Made by a program: the position numbers and the translations under genes. A DNA stretch of 64,000 nucleotides from Chondrosia reniformis. Lineage: Eukaryota > Porifera > Demospongiae > Chondrillida > Chondrillidae. Each line of letters begins with the position of its first letter. Position 1 is the stretch's first letter. The stretch spans positions 2,501 to 66,500 of the forward strand of contig OX359196.1 of assembly GCA_947172415.1 (NCBI GenBank), given 5' to 3'. This document shows, one piece after another, positions 1-12,970 of this stretch. The notes beneath the pieces were generated by a model, which saw nothing but the letters and a program-made list of their open reading frames with translations, did no database searches and was not told the DNA's origin.

Positions 1-49
1 ATGGGCATCAATCGAAAGCTCTCGAGGAGCTCTTTCCAATGATGCCCAT
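1..49. repeat. Imperfect 49-bp palindrome
   Basis: The segment begins ATGGGCATCA and ends TGATGCCCAT, and most of the interior pairs with itself through AAAGCTCT/GAGCTCTTT around a central CTCGAG. The first 17 bases, ATGGGCATCAATCGAAA, recur as a direct repeat at 354-370. This looks like the edge of a non-autonomous mobile element or a repeat family, but no complete element can be delimited because the window starts here. Confidence 0.6.
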
Positions 50-300
50 TTTGAAGGGGTGGCATGGGTGCCAAATAGGCACGGGTGTGATTTGTGGGCC
101 CCTGGCATAGCTGAACAGGGGGTCTTCCATTCCGAGGGGCTCAAAAAAATTGACAGGCTCCACAAAATGGACCTAGGACTTGAAATGGTTGAGTCCTGAT
201 CCAAACGATGGACTGACAAGGTTTCAGCATGCTAGCGTGGGGGAGTTTCTCAGGAAAATGTTTCCACTAATTGCCTTTTCTTGGCGAGCCTGTATATCTT

Positions 301-354
301 TTTTGCTACATCCCTCCCCCCACTCCCGTGAGGAAGGGATGTAGCAGGGCAAAA
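301..354. repeat. Hairpin-forming inverted repeat
   Basis: The left arm TTTTGCTACATCCCT (301-315) pairs with AGGGATGTAGCA plus AAAA (335-354), with a 4-nt bulge (GGGC). The hairpin sits just before the second copy of ATGGGCATCAATCGAAA and the start of the 70-bp array. It could be a transposon terminus. No gene is seen in 1-362. Confidence 0.6.
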
Positions 355-362
355 TGGGCATC

Positions 363-1436
363 AATCGAAACTAATTAAGGGACAGGGATTACGTTCTTGG
401 GTAATTGATTGAAACTAATTAGTGGGCAGGTTCTCCGAAACTAATTAGGGGGCGGGGATAAGGTTCTTAGTTAATTGATTGAAACTAATTAGTGGGTGGG
501 TTCTCCGAAACCAATAATGGTGTGGGGCTTACGTTCTAAGCTAATTGATTGAAACTAATTAGTGGGTGGGTTTTCCAAAACTAATTAAAGGGCAGGGATT
601 ACGTTCTTAGGTAATTGATTGAAACTAATTAGTGGGCGGGTTCTACGAAACTAATTAAGGGGCGGGGATAAGGTTCTTAGTTAATTGATTGAAACTAATT
701 AGTGGGTGGGTTCTCCGAAACCAATAAGGGGGTGGGGCTTACGTTCTAAGCTAATTGATTGAAACTAATTAGTGGGCGGGGTTTCCGAAACTAATTAAGG
801 GACAGGGATTACGTTCTTAGGTAATTGATTGAAACTAATTAGTGGGCGGGTTCTCCGAAACTAATAAGGGGGTGGGACTTACGTTCTAAGCTAATTGATT
901 GAAATTAATTAGTATGCGGGTTTTCCGAAACTAATTAAGGGGCGGGGATTAGGTTCTTAGCTAATTGATTGAAACTAATTAATGGGCGGATTCTCCGAAA
1001 CTAATTAAGGGGCAGGGATTACGTTCTTAGGTAATTGATTGAAACTAATTAGTGGGCGGGTTCTCCGAAACTAATTAAGGGGCGGGGATAAGGTTCTTAG
1101 TTAATTGATTGAAACTAATTAGTGGGTGGGTTCTCTGAAACCAATAAGGGGGTGGGGCTTACATTCTAAGCTAATTGATTGAAACTAATTAGTGGGCGGG
1201 TTTTCCGAAACTAATTAAGGGCCAGGGATTATGTTCTTAGGTAATTGATTGAAACTAATTAGTTGATCGAAACTAATTAGTTGTCGTGTTTTCCGGATCA
1301 GAATAAGGGGCGGGGCTCACGTCCTTAGCTAATTGATTGAAACTAATTAGTGGGCGGGTTCTCCGAAACTAATTAGGGGCGGGGATTACTTCTTAGCTAA
1401 TTGATCGAATTAAATTAGTGGGCGTGGTCTCGGAAA
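363..1436. repeat. 70-bp tandem repeat array (about 15 units)
   Basis: A unit containing AATTGATTGAAACTAATTAG, a GTGGGCGGGTTCTCCGAAA segment and a GGGGCGGGGATTACGTTCTT segment recurs every 70 bp; for example GTAATTGATT at 401, TTAATTGATT at 471, CTAATTGATT at 541 and GTAATTGATT at 611. Units diverge by single substitutions, and the end around 1260-1300 is disturbed. Variant pairs seem to alternate (ATTACGTTCTTAGG next to ATAAGGTTCTTAGT), which hints at a higher-order dimer or trimer. No coding potential is seen. Confidence 0.9.
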
Positions 1437-1580
1437 AGTTCCTTAAATTTACGGGAAGGACTACAATTCATAAATAAGTGAATTATATGGTTTCGTATTG
1501 GATAAAAGCATTGAAAAAGTTGATTGTTTTTTCTCGATTATCTCGAAATCCAATTAACTTTTTTAGGGTTTTTTTAGGTT

Positions 1581-1645
1581 AGAAGATAGATCTTGAAGAG
1601 TGCTATCCAATGATATATAATTTATTAGGATTTGACACTATGACC
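1581..1645. repeat. Left copy of an inverted flank repeat
   Basis: The reverse complement of this segment closely matches 25772-25837. Both read GGGTCATAGTGTC, then AATCCTAA, then a CATYGGATAGC and CTCTTCAAGAT block. The two copies face inward on either side of the telomeric and CCTA/CCTATA array. Similarity fades beyond about 65 bp. Confidence 0.75.
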
Positions 1646-1662
1646 CCTCGGGGACATCCCTG

Positions 1663-1816
1663 TAACCCTAACCCTAACCCTAACCCTAACCCTAACCCTA
1701 ACCCTAACCCTAACCCTAACCCTAACCCTAACCCTAACCCTAACCCTAACCCTAACCCTAACCCTAACCCTAACCCTAACCCTAACCCTAACCCTAACCC
1801 TAACCCTAACCCTAAC
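1663..1816 (-). repeat. Telomeric repeat block, (CCCTAA)n on the + strand
   Basis: About 25 uninterrupted CCCTAA units are present (TTAGGG on the minus strand), the standard animal telomere repeat. CCCTAA on the + strand is the orientation of a left-hand chromosome end. However, 1.66 kb of non-telomeric DNA lies to its left, so in this assembly the block is interstitial. It passes directly into the CCTA/CCTATA satellite through CTAACACTACC. Confidence 0.97.
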
Positions 1817-4800
1817 ACTACCTATATCTACCTACCTTTACCTACCTATACCTACCTACCTATACCTACCTACCTATACCTACCTATACCTACCTACTTA
1901 TACCTACCTACCTTTACCTACCTATACCTACCTACCTATACCTACCTATACCTACCTACCTATACCTACCTATACCTACCTACCTATACCTACCTACCTA
2001 TACCTACCTACCTATACCTACCTATACCTACCTACCTATACCTTCATATACCTACCTATACCTACCTACCTATACCTACCTACCTATACCTACCTATACC
2101 TACTTATACCTAACTACCTATACCTACCTACCTATACCTACCTTCTTATACCAACCTACCTATACCTGCCTATACCTACCTATACCTACCTACCTATACT
2201 TACCTACATATACCTACCTATACCTACCTATACCTACCTATACCTACCTATACCCACCTATACCTAACTACCTATACCTACCTACCTATACCCACCTTCT
2301 TATGCCAACCTACCTATACCTACCTATACCTACCTATACCTACCTACCTATACTTACCTACATATACCTACCTATACCTACCTATACCTACCTATACCTA
2401 CCTATACCTACCTATACCTACCTATACCCACCTATACCTACCCACCTATACCTACCTAACTATACATACCTACCTATACCTACCTTCCTATACCTACCTA
2501 CCTATACCTACCTTTACCTACCTATACCTACCTACCTATACCTACCTACCTATACCTACCTATACCTACCTACCTATAACTACCTATACCTACCCACCTA
2601 TACCTACCTACCTATACCTACCTAACTATACCTACCTATACCTACCTACCTATACTTACCTAACTATACCTACCTATACCCACCTACCTATACCTACCTA
2701 TACCTACCTACCTATACCCACCTAACTATACCTACCTATACCTAAGTACCTATACCTACCTACCTATACCTACCTACCTATACCTACATAACTATACCTA
2801 CCTATACCTACCTACCTATACCTACCCAACTATACCTACCTATACCTACCTACCTATACCTACTTACCTATACCTACATATACCTACCTACCTATACCTA
2901 CCTTTACCTACCTACCTATACCTACTTACCTATACCTACCTATACCTACCTATACCTACCTATACCTACCTATACCTACCTACCTATACCTTCCTACCTA
3001 TACCTACCTACCTATACCTACCTATATCTACCTATACCTACCTATACCTACCTACCTATACCTACCTACCTATACCTACCTATACCTACCTACCTATACC
3101 TACCTACCTATACCTACCCACCTACTTATAACTACCTACCTATACCTACCTACCTATACCTACCTACCTACTTATACCTCCCTACATATACCTACCTACT
3201 TATAACTACCTACCTATACCTACCTACCTATACCTACCTATCTATACCTATCTATACCTACCTACCGACCTATACCTACCTATACCTACATATACCTATC
3301 TACCTATACCAACCAACCAACCTACCTATACCCACCTACCTATACCTACCTATACCTATCTACTTATACCTACCTACCTACCCACCTATACCCACCTATA
3401 CCTACCTATGCCTACCTACCTATACCTACCTACCTATACCTACCTCCCTATACCTACCTATACCTACCTACCTATACCTACCTATACCTACCTACCTATA
3501 CCTACCTATACCTACCTACCTATACCTACCAACCTATACCTACCTATACCTACCTACCTATACCTACCTATACCTATCTATACCTACCTATACCTACCTA
3601 TACCTACCTACCAATACCTACCTACCTATACCTACCTATACCTACCTACCTATACCTACCTACCTATACCTACCTATACCTACCTACCTTTACCTACCTA
3701 CCTTTACCTACCTACCTATACCTACCTACCTATACATACCTACCTATACTTACCTATACCTACCTACCTATACCTACCAACCTATACCTACCCACCTATA
3801 CCTACCCACCTATACCTACCCACCTATACCTACCCACCTACACCCACCTACCTATACCTACATACCTATACCTACCTATACCTACCTACCTATACCTACA
3901 TATACCTACCTATACCAACCTACCTATACCTACCTATACCTACCTACCTATACCTACCTTCCTATACATACCTACCTATACCTACCTAACTATACCTACC
4001 TACCTATACCTACCTATACCTACCTACCTATACCTACCTATACCTACCTACCTATACCTACCTATACCTACCTATACCTACCTACCTATACCTACCTACC
4101 TATACCTACCTATACCTACCTACCTATACCTACCTATACCTATCTATACCTATCTATACCTACCTATACCTACCTATACCTACCTACCAATACCTACGTA
4201 TACATACCTACCTACCTATACCCACATACCTACCTACCTACCTACCAACCAAACCTACCTACCTATACCTACCTGCCTATACCTACGTATACCTACCTAT
4301 ACCTACCTACCTATACCTACATATAGCTACCTACCTACCTATGCCTAACTTCCTATACCTACCTACCTATACCTACCTTTCTACCTATACCTACCTAACT
4401 ATGCCCACCTATACCTACCTGCCTATACCTACCCACCTAAACCTACCTATACCTACCTACCTATACCTACCTATACCTACCTACCTATACCTACCTATAC
4501 CTATCTATACCTACCCACCTATACCTACCTATACCTACCAACAAATACCTAACTATACCTATCTATACCAACCTACCTATACCTACCTACCTATACCTAC
4601 CTACCTATACCTACCTTTCTACCTATACCTACCTAACTATGCCAACCTATACCTACCTGCCTATACCTACCCACCTATACCTACCTATACCTACCTACCT
4701 ATACCTACCAATACCTACCTACTTATACCTACCTATACCTACCTATACCTACCCATCTATACCTACCTATACCTACCTACAAATACCTAACTATACCTAT

Positions 4801-5164
4801 CTATACCTACCTACCTATACCTACCTACCTATACCAACCTAAACCTCCCTACCTATACCTACCAATACCGACCTACCTATACCTACCTACCTATACCTAC
4901 CTACCTATACCTACTTATACCTACCTCCCTATACCTACCTATACCTACTTATACCTACCTACCTATACCTACCTACCTATACCTACCTATACCTACCTAT
5001 AAATACTTACCTATACCTACCTACCTATACCTACTTTCCTATACCTACCTACCTATACCTACCTATACCTACCTATACCTACCTACCTATACCTACCTAT
5101 ACCTGCCTATACCTACCTATACCTACCTACCTATACCTACCTATACCTACCTACCTATACCTAC

Positions 5165-8100
5165 CTACCTATACCTACCTATACCTACCTACCTTTACCT
5201 ACCTACCTATACCTACCTATACCTACCTACCTATACCTACCTTTACCTACCTACCTATTCCTACCTATACCCACCTACCTATACCTACCTACCAACCTAC
5301 CTATACCTACCTACCTATACCTACCTATACCTACCTATACCTACCTACCTATACCCACCTACCTATACCTATCTATACCTACCTATACCTACCTACCTAT
5401 ACCTACCTATACCTACCTACCTATACCTACCTACCTATACCTACCTATACCTACCTACCTTTACCTACCTACCTATACCTACCTATACCTACCTACCTAT
5501 ACCTACCTTTACCTACCTACCTATTCCTACCTATGCCTACCTATACCTACCTATACCTACCTACCTATACCTGCCTACCTATACCTACCTACCTATACTT
5601 ACCTATACCTACCTATACTACCTACCTATACCCACCTACCTATACCTACCCACCCATACATACCTATACCTACCTAACTATACCTACCTACCTATACTTA
5701 ACTACCTACTTATACCTACCTACCTATACCTACCTACCTACCTATACCTACCTACCTATACATACCTACCTATACCTACCTATACCTACTTATACCTACC
5801 TATACCTACCTATACCCACCTATACCTACCCATATCTACCCACCTATACCTACCTACCTATACCTACCTACCTATACCTACCTATACCTACCTATACCTA
5901 CCTACCTATACCTACCTATACCTACCTACCTAAACCTACCTATACCTACCTATACCTACCTACCTATACCTACCTATACCTACCTACCTATACCTACCTA
6001 TACCTACCTACCTATACCTACCTATACCCACCTATACCTACCTACCTATACCTACCTACCTATACCTACCTACTTATACCTACCTATATCTACCTTCCTA
6101 TACCTACCTACCTATACCTACCTACCTATACCTACCTACCTATACCTACCTACCTATACCTACCTATACCCACCTACCTATACCTACCTACCAACCTACC
6201 TATACCTACCTACCTATACCTACCTATACCTACCTACCTATACCTACCTATACCTACCTACATATACCTACCTATACCAACCTACCTACCTATACCTACC
6301 TATACCCACCTATACCTACCTACCTATACCTACCTACCTATACCTACCTACCTATACCTACCTATATCTACCTTCCTATACCTACCTACCTATACCTACC
6401 TACCTATACCTACCTAGCTATACCTACCTATACCCACCTACCTATACCTACCTACCAACCTACCTATACCTACCTACTTATACCTACCTATACCTACCCA
6501 CCTATACCTACCTTTACCTACCTACTTATACCTACCTTTACCTACCTACCTATACCTACCTATACCTACCTACCTATACCTACCTACCTATACCTACCTA
6601 TACCTACCTACCTATACCTACCTATACCTACCTACCTATACCTAACTACCTATACCTACTTATACCTACCTACCTATACCTACCTATACCTACCTATACC
6701 TACCTACCTATACCTACCTACCTATACCTACCTATACCTACCTATAAATACTTACCTATACCTACCTATCTATACCTACTTTCCTATACCTACCTACCTA
6801 TACCTACCTATACCTACTTATACCTACCTACCTATACCTACCTACCTATACCTACCTATACCTACCTATACCTACCTATACCTACCTACCTATACCTACC
6901 TATACCTACCTACCTATACCTACCTACCTATACCTACCTATACCTACCTACCTTTACCTACCTACCTATACCTACCTATACCTACCTACCTATACCTACC
7001 TTTACCTACCTAGCTATTCCTACCTATACCTACCTATACCTACCTATACCTACCTACCTAAACCTGCCTACCTATACCTACCTACCTATACCTACCTATA
7101 CCTACCTATACCTACCTACCTATACCCACCTACCTATACCTACCTACCTATACCTACCTATACCTACCTACATATACCTACCTATACCTACCTACCTATA
7201 CCTACCTATACCCACCCACCTATACCCACCTATACCCACCTATACCTACCTACCTATACCTACCTACCTATACCTTCCTACCTATACCTACCTATACCTA
7301 CCTACCTATACCTACCTATACCTACCCACCTATACATACCTATACCTACCTAACTATACCTACCTACCTATACCTACCTACCTACTTATACCTACCTACC
7401 TATACCTACCTACCTACCTATACCTACCTACCTATACACACCTACCTATACCTACCTATACCTACCTACCTATACCTACCTATACCTACCTACCTATACC
7501 TACCTATACCTTCCTTCCTATACCTACCTATACCTACCTACCTATACCTACCTATACCCACATATACCTACCTACCTATACCTACCTACCTATACCTACC
7601 TACCTATACATACCTATATCTACCTTCCTATACCTACCTACCTATACCTACCTACCTATACCTACCTAGCTATACCTACTTATACCCACCTACCTATACC
7701 TACCTACCAACCTACCTATACCTACCTACCTATACCTACCTATACCTACCCACCTCTACCTACCTATACCTACCTACTTATACCTACCTTTACCTACCTA
7801 CCTATACCTACTTATACCTACCTACCTATACCTACCTACCTATACCTACCTATACCTACCTACCTATACCTACCTATACCTACCTACCTATACCTACCTA
7901 CCTATACCTACCTACCTATACCTACTTATACCTACCTACCTATACCTACCTATTCCTACCTATACCTATCTACCTATACCTACCTATACCTACCTATACC
8001 TACCTATACCTACATATACCTACCTACCTATACCTAACTATACCCACCTACCTATACCTACCTACCTATACCTACCTACATATACCTACCTATACCTACC

Positions 8101-11100
8101 TACCTATACCTTCCTACCTATACCTACCTATACCTACCTACCTATACCTACCTATTCCTACCTACCTATACCTACCTATACCTACCTACCTATACCTACC
8201 TACCTTTACCTACCTACATATACCTACCTATACCAACCTACCTATACCTACCTAAACCGGCCTACCTATACCTACCTATACCCACCTACCCACCCCTGCC
8301 TATACCTACCTGCCTATACCTACCTATACTCACCTATCTATACCTACCTACCTATACCTACCTACCTATACCTAACTACCTATACCTACCTACCTATACC
8401 TACCTATACCTACCTACCTATACCTAACTATACCTACCTATCTATACCTACCTATACCTACCTATACCTACCCACCTATTCCTACCTTTACCTACCTACT
8501 AACCTATACCTACCTATACCTACCTACCTATACCTACCTACCTATACCTACCTATACCTACCTACCTATACCTACCTATACCTACCCACCTATACCTACC
8601 TATACCTACCTAACTATACCTACCTACCTATACCTACCTACCTATTTACACCTTCCTACCTATACCTACATACCTACCTATACCTACCTACCCATACATA
8701 CCTACCTATACCTACCTACCTATACCTACCTATACCTACCTACCTTTACCTACCTACCTATACCTACCTATACCTACCTACCTATACCTACCTTTACCTA
8801 CCTACCTATTCCAACCTATACCCACCTACCTATACCTACCTACCAACCTACCTATACCTACCTACCTATACCTACCTATACCTACCTATACCTACCTACC
8901 TATACCCACCTACCTATACCTATCTATACCTACCTATACCTACCTACCTATACCTACCTATACCTACCTACCTATACCTACCTACCTATACCTACCTATA
9001 CCTACCTACCTTTACCTACCTACCTATACCTACCTATACCTACCTACCTATACCTACCTTTACCTACCTACCTATTCCTACCTATACCTACCTATACCTA
9101 CCTATACCTACCTACCTATACCTGCCTACCTATACCTACCTACCTATACCTACCTATACCTACCTATACTACCTACCTATACCCACCTACCTATACCTAC
9201 CCACCCATACATACCTATACCTACCTAACTATACCTACCTACCTATACTTACCTACCTACTTATACCTACCTACCTATACCTACCTACCTACCTATACCT
9301 ACCTACCTATACATACCTACCTATACCTACCTATACCTACTTATACCTACCTATACCTACCTATACCTACCTATACCTACCCATACCTACCCACCTATAC
9401 CTACCTACCTATACCTACCTACCTATACCTACCTATACCTACCTATACCTACCTACCTATACCTACCTATACCTACCTACCTAAACCTACCTATACCTAC
9501 CTATACCTACCTACCTATACCTACCTATACCTACCTACCTATACCTACCTATACCTACCTACCTATACCTACCTATACCCACCTATACCTACCTACCTAT
9601 ACCTACCTACCTATACCTACCTACTTATACCTACCTATATCTACCTTCCTATACCTACCTACCTATACCTACCTACCTATACCTACCTACCTATACCTAC
9701 CTACCTATACCTACCTATACCCACCTACCTATACCTACCTACCAACCTACCTATACCTACCTACCTATACCTACCTATACCCACCTACCTATACCTACCT
9801 ATACCTACCTACCTATACCTATCTATACCTACCTACCTATACCTACCTATACCTACCTACCTACCTATACCTACCTATACCCACCTATACCTACCTACCT
9901 ATACCTACCTACCTATACCTACCTACCTATACCTACCTATATCTACCTTCCTATACCTACCTACCTATACCTACCTACCTATACCTACCTAGCTATACCT
10001 ACCTATACCCACCTACCTATACCTACCTACCAACCTACCTATACCTACCTACCTATACCTACCTATACCTACCCACCTATACCTACCTTTACCTACCTAC
10101 TTATACCTACCTTTACCTACCTACCTATACCTACCTATACCTACCTACCTATACCTACCTACCTATACCTACCTATACCTACCTACCTATACCTACCTAT
10201 ACCTACCTACCTATACCTAACTACCTATACCTACTTATACCTACCTACCTATACCTACCTATACCTACCTATACCTACCTACCTATACCTACCTACCTAT
10301 ACCTACCTATACCTACCTATAAATACTTACCTATACCTACCTATCTATACCTACTTTCCTATACCTACCTACCTATACCTACCTATACCTACTTATACCT
10401 ACCTACCTATACCTACCTACCTATACCTACCTATACCTACCTATACCTACCTATACCTACCTACCTATACCTACCTATACCTACCTATACCTACCTACCT
10501 ATACCCACCTACCTATACCTACCTACCTATACCTACCTATACCTACCTACATATACCTACCTATACCTACCTACCTATACCTACCTATACCCACCCACCT
10601 ATACCTACCTATACCCACCTATACCTACCTACCTATACCTACCTACCTATATCTTCCTACCTATACCTACCTATACCTACCTACCTATACCTACCTATAC
10701 CTACCCACCTATACCTACCTATACCTACCTAACTATACCTACCTACCTATACCTACCTACCTACTTATACCTACCTACCTATACCTACCTACCTACCTAT
10801 ACCTACCTACCTATACACACCTACCTATACCTACCTATACCTACCTACCTATACCTACCTATACCTACCTACCTATACCTACCTATACCTTCCTTCCTAT
10901 ACCTACCTATACCTACCTACCTATACCTACCTATACCCACATATACCTACCTACCTATACCTACCTACCTATACCTACCTACCTATACATACCTATATCT
11001 ACCTTCCTATACCTACCTACCTATACCTACCTACCTATACCTACCTAGCTATACCTACTTATACCCACCTACCTATACCTACCTACCAACCTACCTATAC

Positions 11101-12970
11101 CTACCTACCTATACCTACCTATACCTACCCACCTCTACCTACCTATACCTACCTACTTATACCTACCTTTACCTACCTACCTATACCTACTTATACCTAC
11201 CTACCTATACCTACCTACCTATACCTACCTATACCTACCTACCTATACCTACCAATACCTACCTACCTATACCTACCTACCTATACCTACCTACCTATAC
11301 CTACTTATACCTACCTACCTATACCTACCTATTCCTACCTATACCTATCTACCTATACCTACCTATACCTACCTATACCTACCTATACCTACATATACCT
11401 ACCTACCTATACCTAACTATACCCACCTACCTATACCTACCTACCTATACCTACCTACATATACCTACCTATACCTACCTACCTATACCTTCCTACCTAT
11501 ACCTACCTATACCTACCTACCTATACCTACCTATTCCTACCTACCTATACCTACCTATACCTACCTACCTATACCTACCTACCTTTACCTACCTACATAT
11601 ACCTACCTATACCAACCTACCTATACCTACCTACCTATACCTACCTACCTACTTATACCTACCTACCTATACCTACCTACCTACCTATACCTACCTACCT
11701 ATACACACCTACCTATACCTACCTATACCTACCTACCTATACCTACCTATACCTACCTACCTATACCTACCTATACCTTCCTTCCTATACCTACCTATAC
11801 CTACCTACCTATACCTACCTATACCCACATATACCTACCTACCTATACCTACCTACCTATACCTACCTACCTATACATACCTATATCTACCTTCCTATAC
11901 CTACCTACCTATACCTACCTACCTATACCTACCTAGCTATACCTACTTATACCCACCTACCTATACCTACCTACCAACCTACCTATACCTACCTACCTAT
12001 ACCTACCTATACCTACCCACCTCTACCTACCTATACCTACCTACTTATACCTACCTTTACCTACCTACCTATACCTACTTATACCTACCTACCTATACCT
12101 ACCTACCTATACCTACCTATACCTACCTACCTATACCTACCTATACCTACCTACCTATACCTACCTACCTATACCTACCTACCTATACCTACTTATACCT
12201 ACCTACCTATACCTACCTATTCCTACCTATACCTATCTACCTATACCTACCTATACCTACCTATACCTACCTATACCTACATATACCTACCTACCTATAC
12301 CTAACTATACCCACCTACCTATACCTACCTACCTATACCTACCTACATATACCTACCTATACCTACCTACCTATACCTTCCTACCTATACCTACCTATAC
12401 CTACCTACCTATACCTACCTATTCCTACCTACCTATACCTACCTATACCTACCTACCTATACCTACCTACCTTTACCTACCTACATATACCTACCTATAC
12501 CAACCTACCTATACCTACCTAAACCGGCCTACCTATACCTACCTATACCCACCTACCTACCCCTGCCTATACCTACCTGCCTATACCTACCTATACTCAC
12601 CTATCTATACCTACCTACCTATACCTACCTACCTATACCTAACTACCTATACCTACCTACCTATACCTACCTATACCTACCTACCTATACCTAACTATAC
12701 CTACCTATCTATACCTACCTATACCTACCTATACCTACCCACCTATTCCTACCTTTACCTACCTACTAACCTATACCTACCTATACCTACCTACCTATAC
12801 CTACCTACCTATACCTACCTATACCTACCTACCTATACCTACCTATACCTACCCACCTATACCTACCTATACCTACCTAACTATACCTACCTACCTATAC
12901 CTACCTACCTATTTACACCTTCCTACCTATACCTACATACCTACCTATACCTACGTACCCATACATACCT
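5165..12970. repeat. Tandem ~3.5-kb higher-order duplication within the satellite
   Basis: Rare variants recur at constant offsets. ACCTTTACCT at 5191/8742, ATCTATACCT at 5371/8922 and CACCCATACA at 5651/9202 are 3,551 bp apart. TAGCTATACC at 6415/9990 and AAATACTTACC at 6746/10321 are 3,575 bp apart. TACCCACC at 7123/10502, TACACACC at 7435/10814 and the TAGCTATACC variant at 7667/11046 are 3,379 bp apart. AAACCGGCC at 8254/12521 and TTTACACC at 8645/12912 are 4,267 bp apart. So a block of roughly 5,165-8,710 was copied next to itself, followed by indels of about +24, -196 and +888 bp. Confidence 0.85.
10749..12524. repeat. 888-bp tandem duplication
   Basis: Landmarks TACACACC (10814 and 11702) and the TAGCTATACC variant (11046 and 11934) are exactly 888 bp apart. 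The single left-hand copies of these landmarks at 7435 and 7667 lack the second unit. The duplication is therefore younger than the 3.5-kb block duplication. Its boundaries are approximate. Confidence 0.8.

Noticed and set aside
1610..6417. Long open frames encoding (NP)n and YLPIPT/YLPTYT repeat peptides across the array, on both strands where polarity flips
   Set aside because: They follow mechanically from telomeric and CCTA/CCTATA repeats that rarely form stop codons. They have no splice structure, no non-repeat domain and no codon bias, and they break at random variants.
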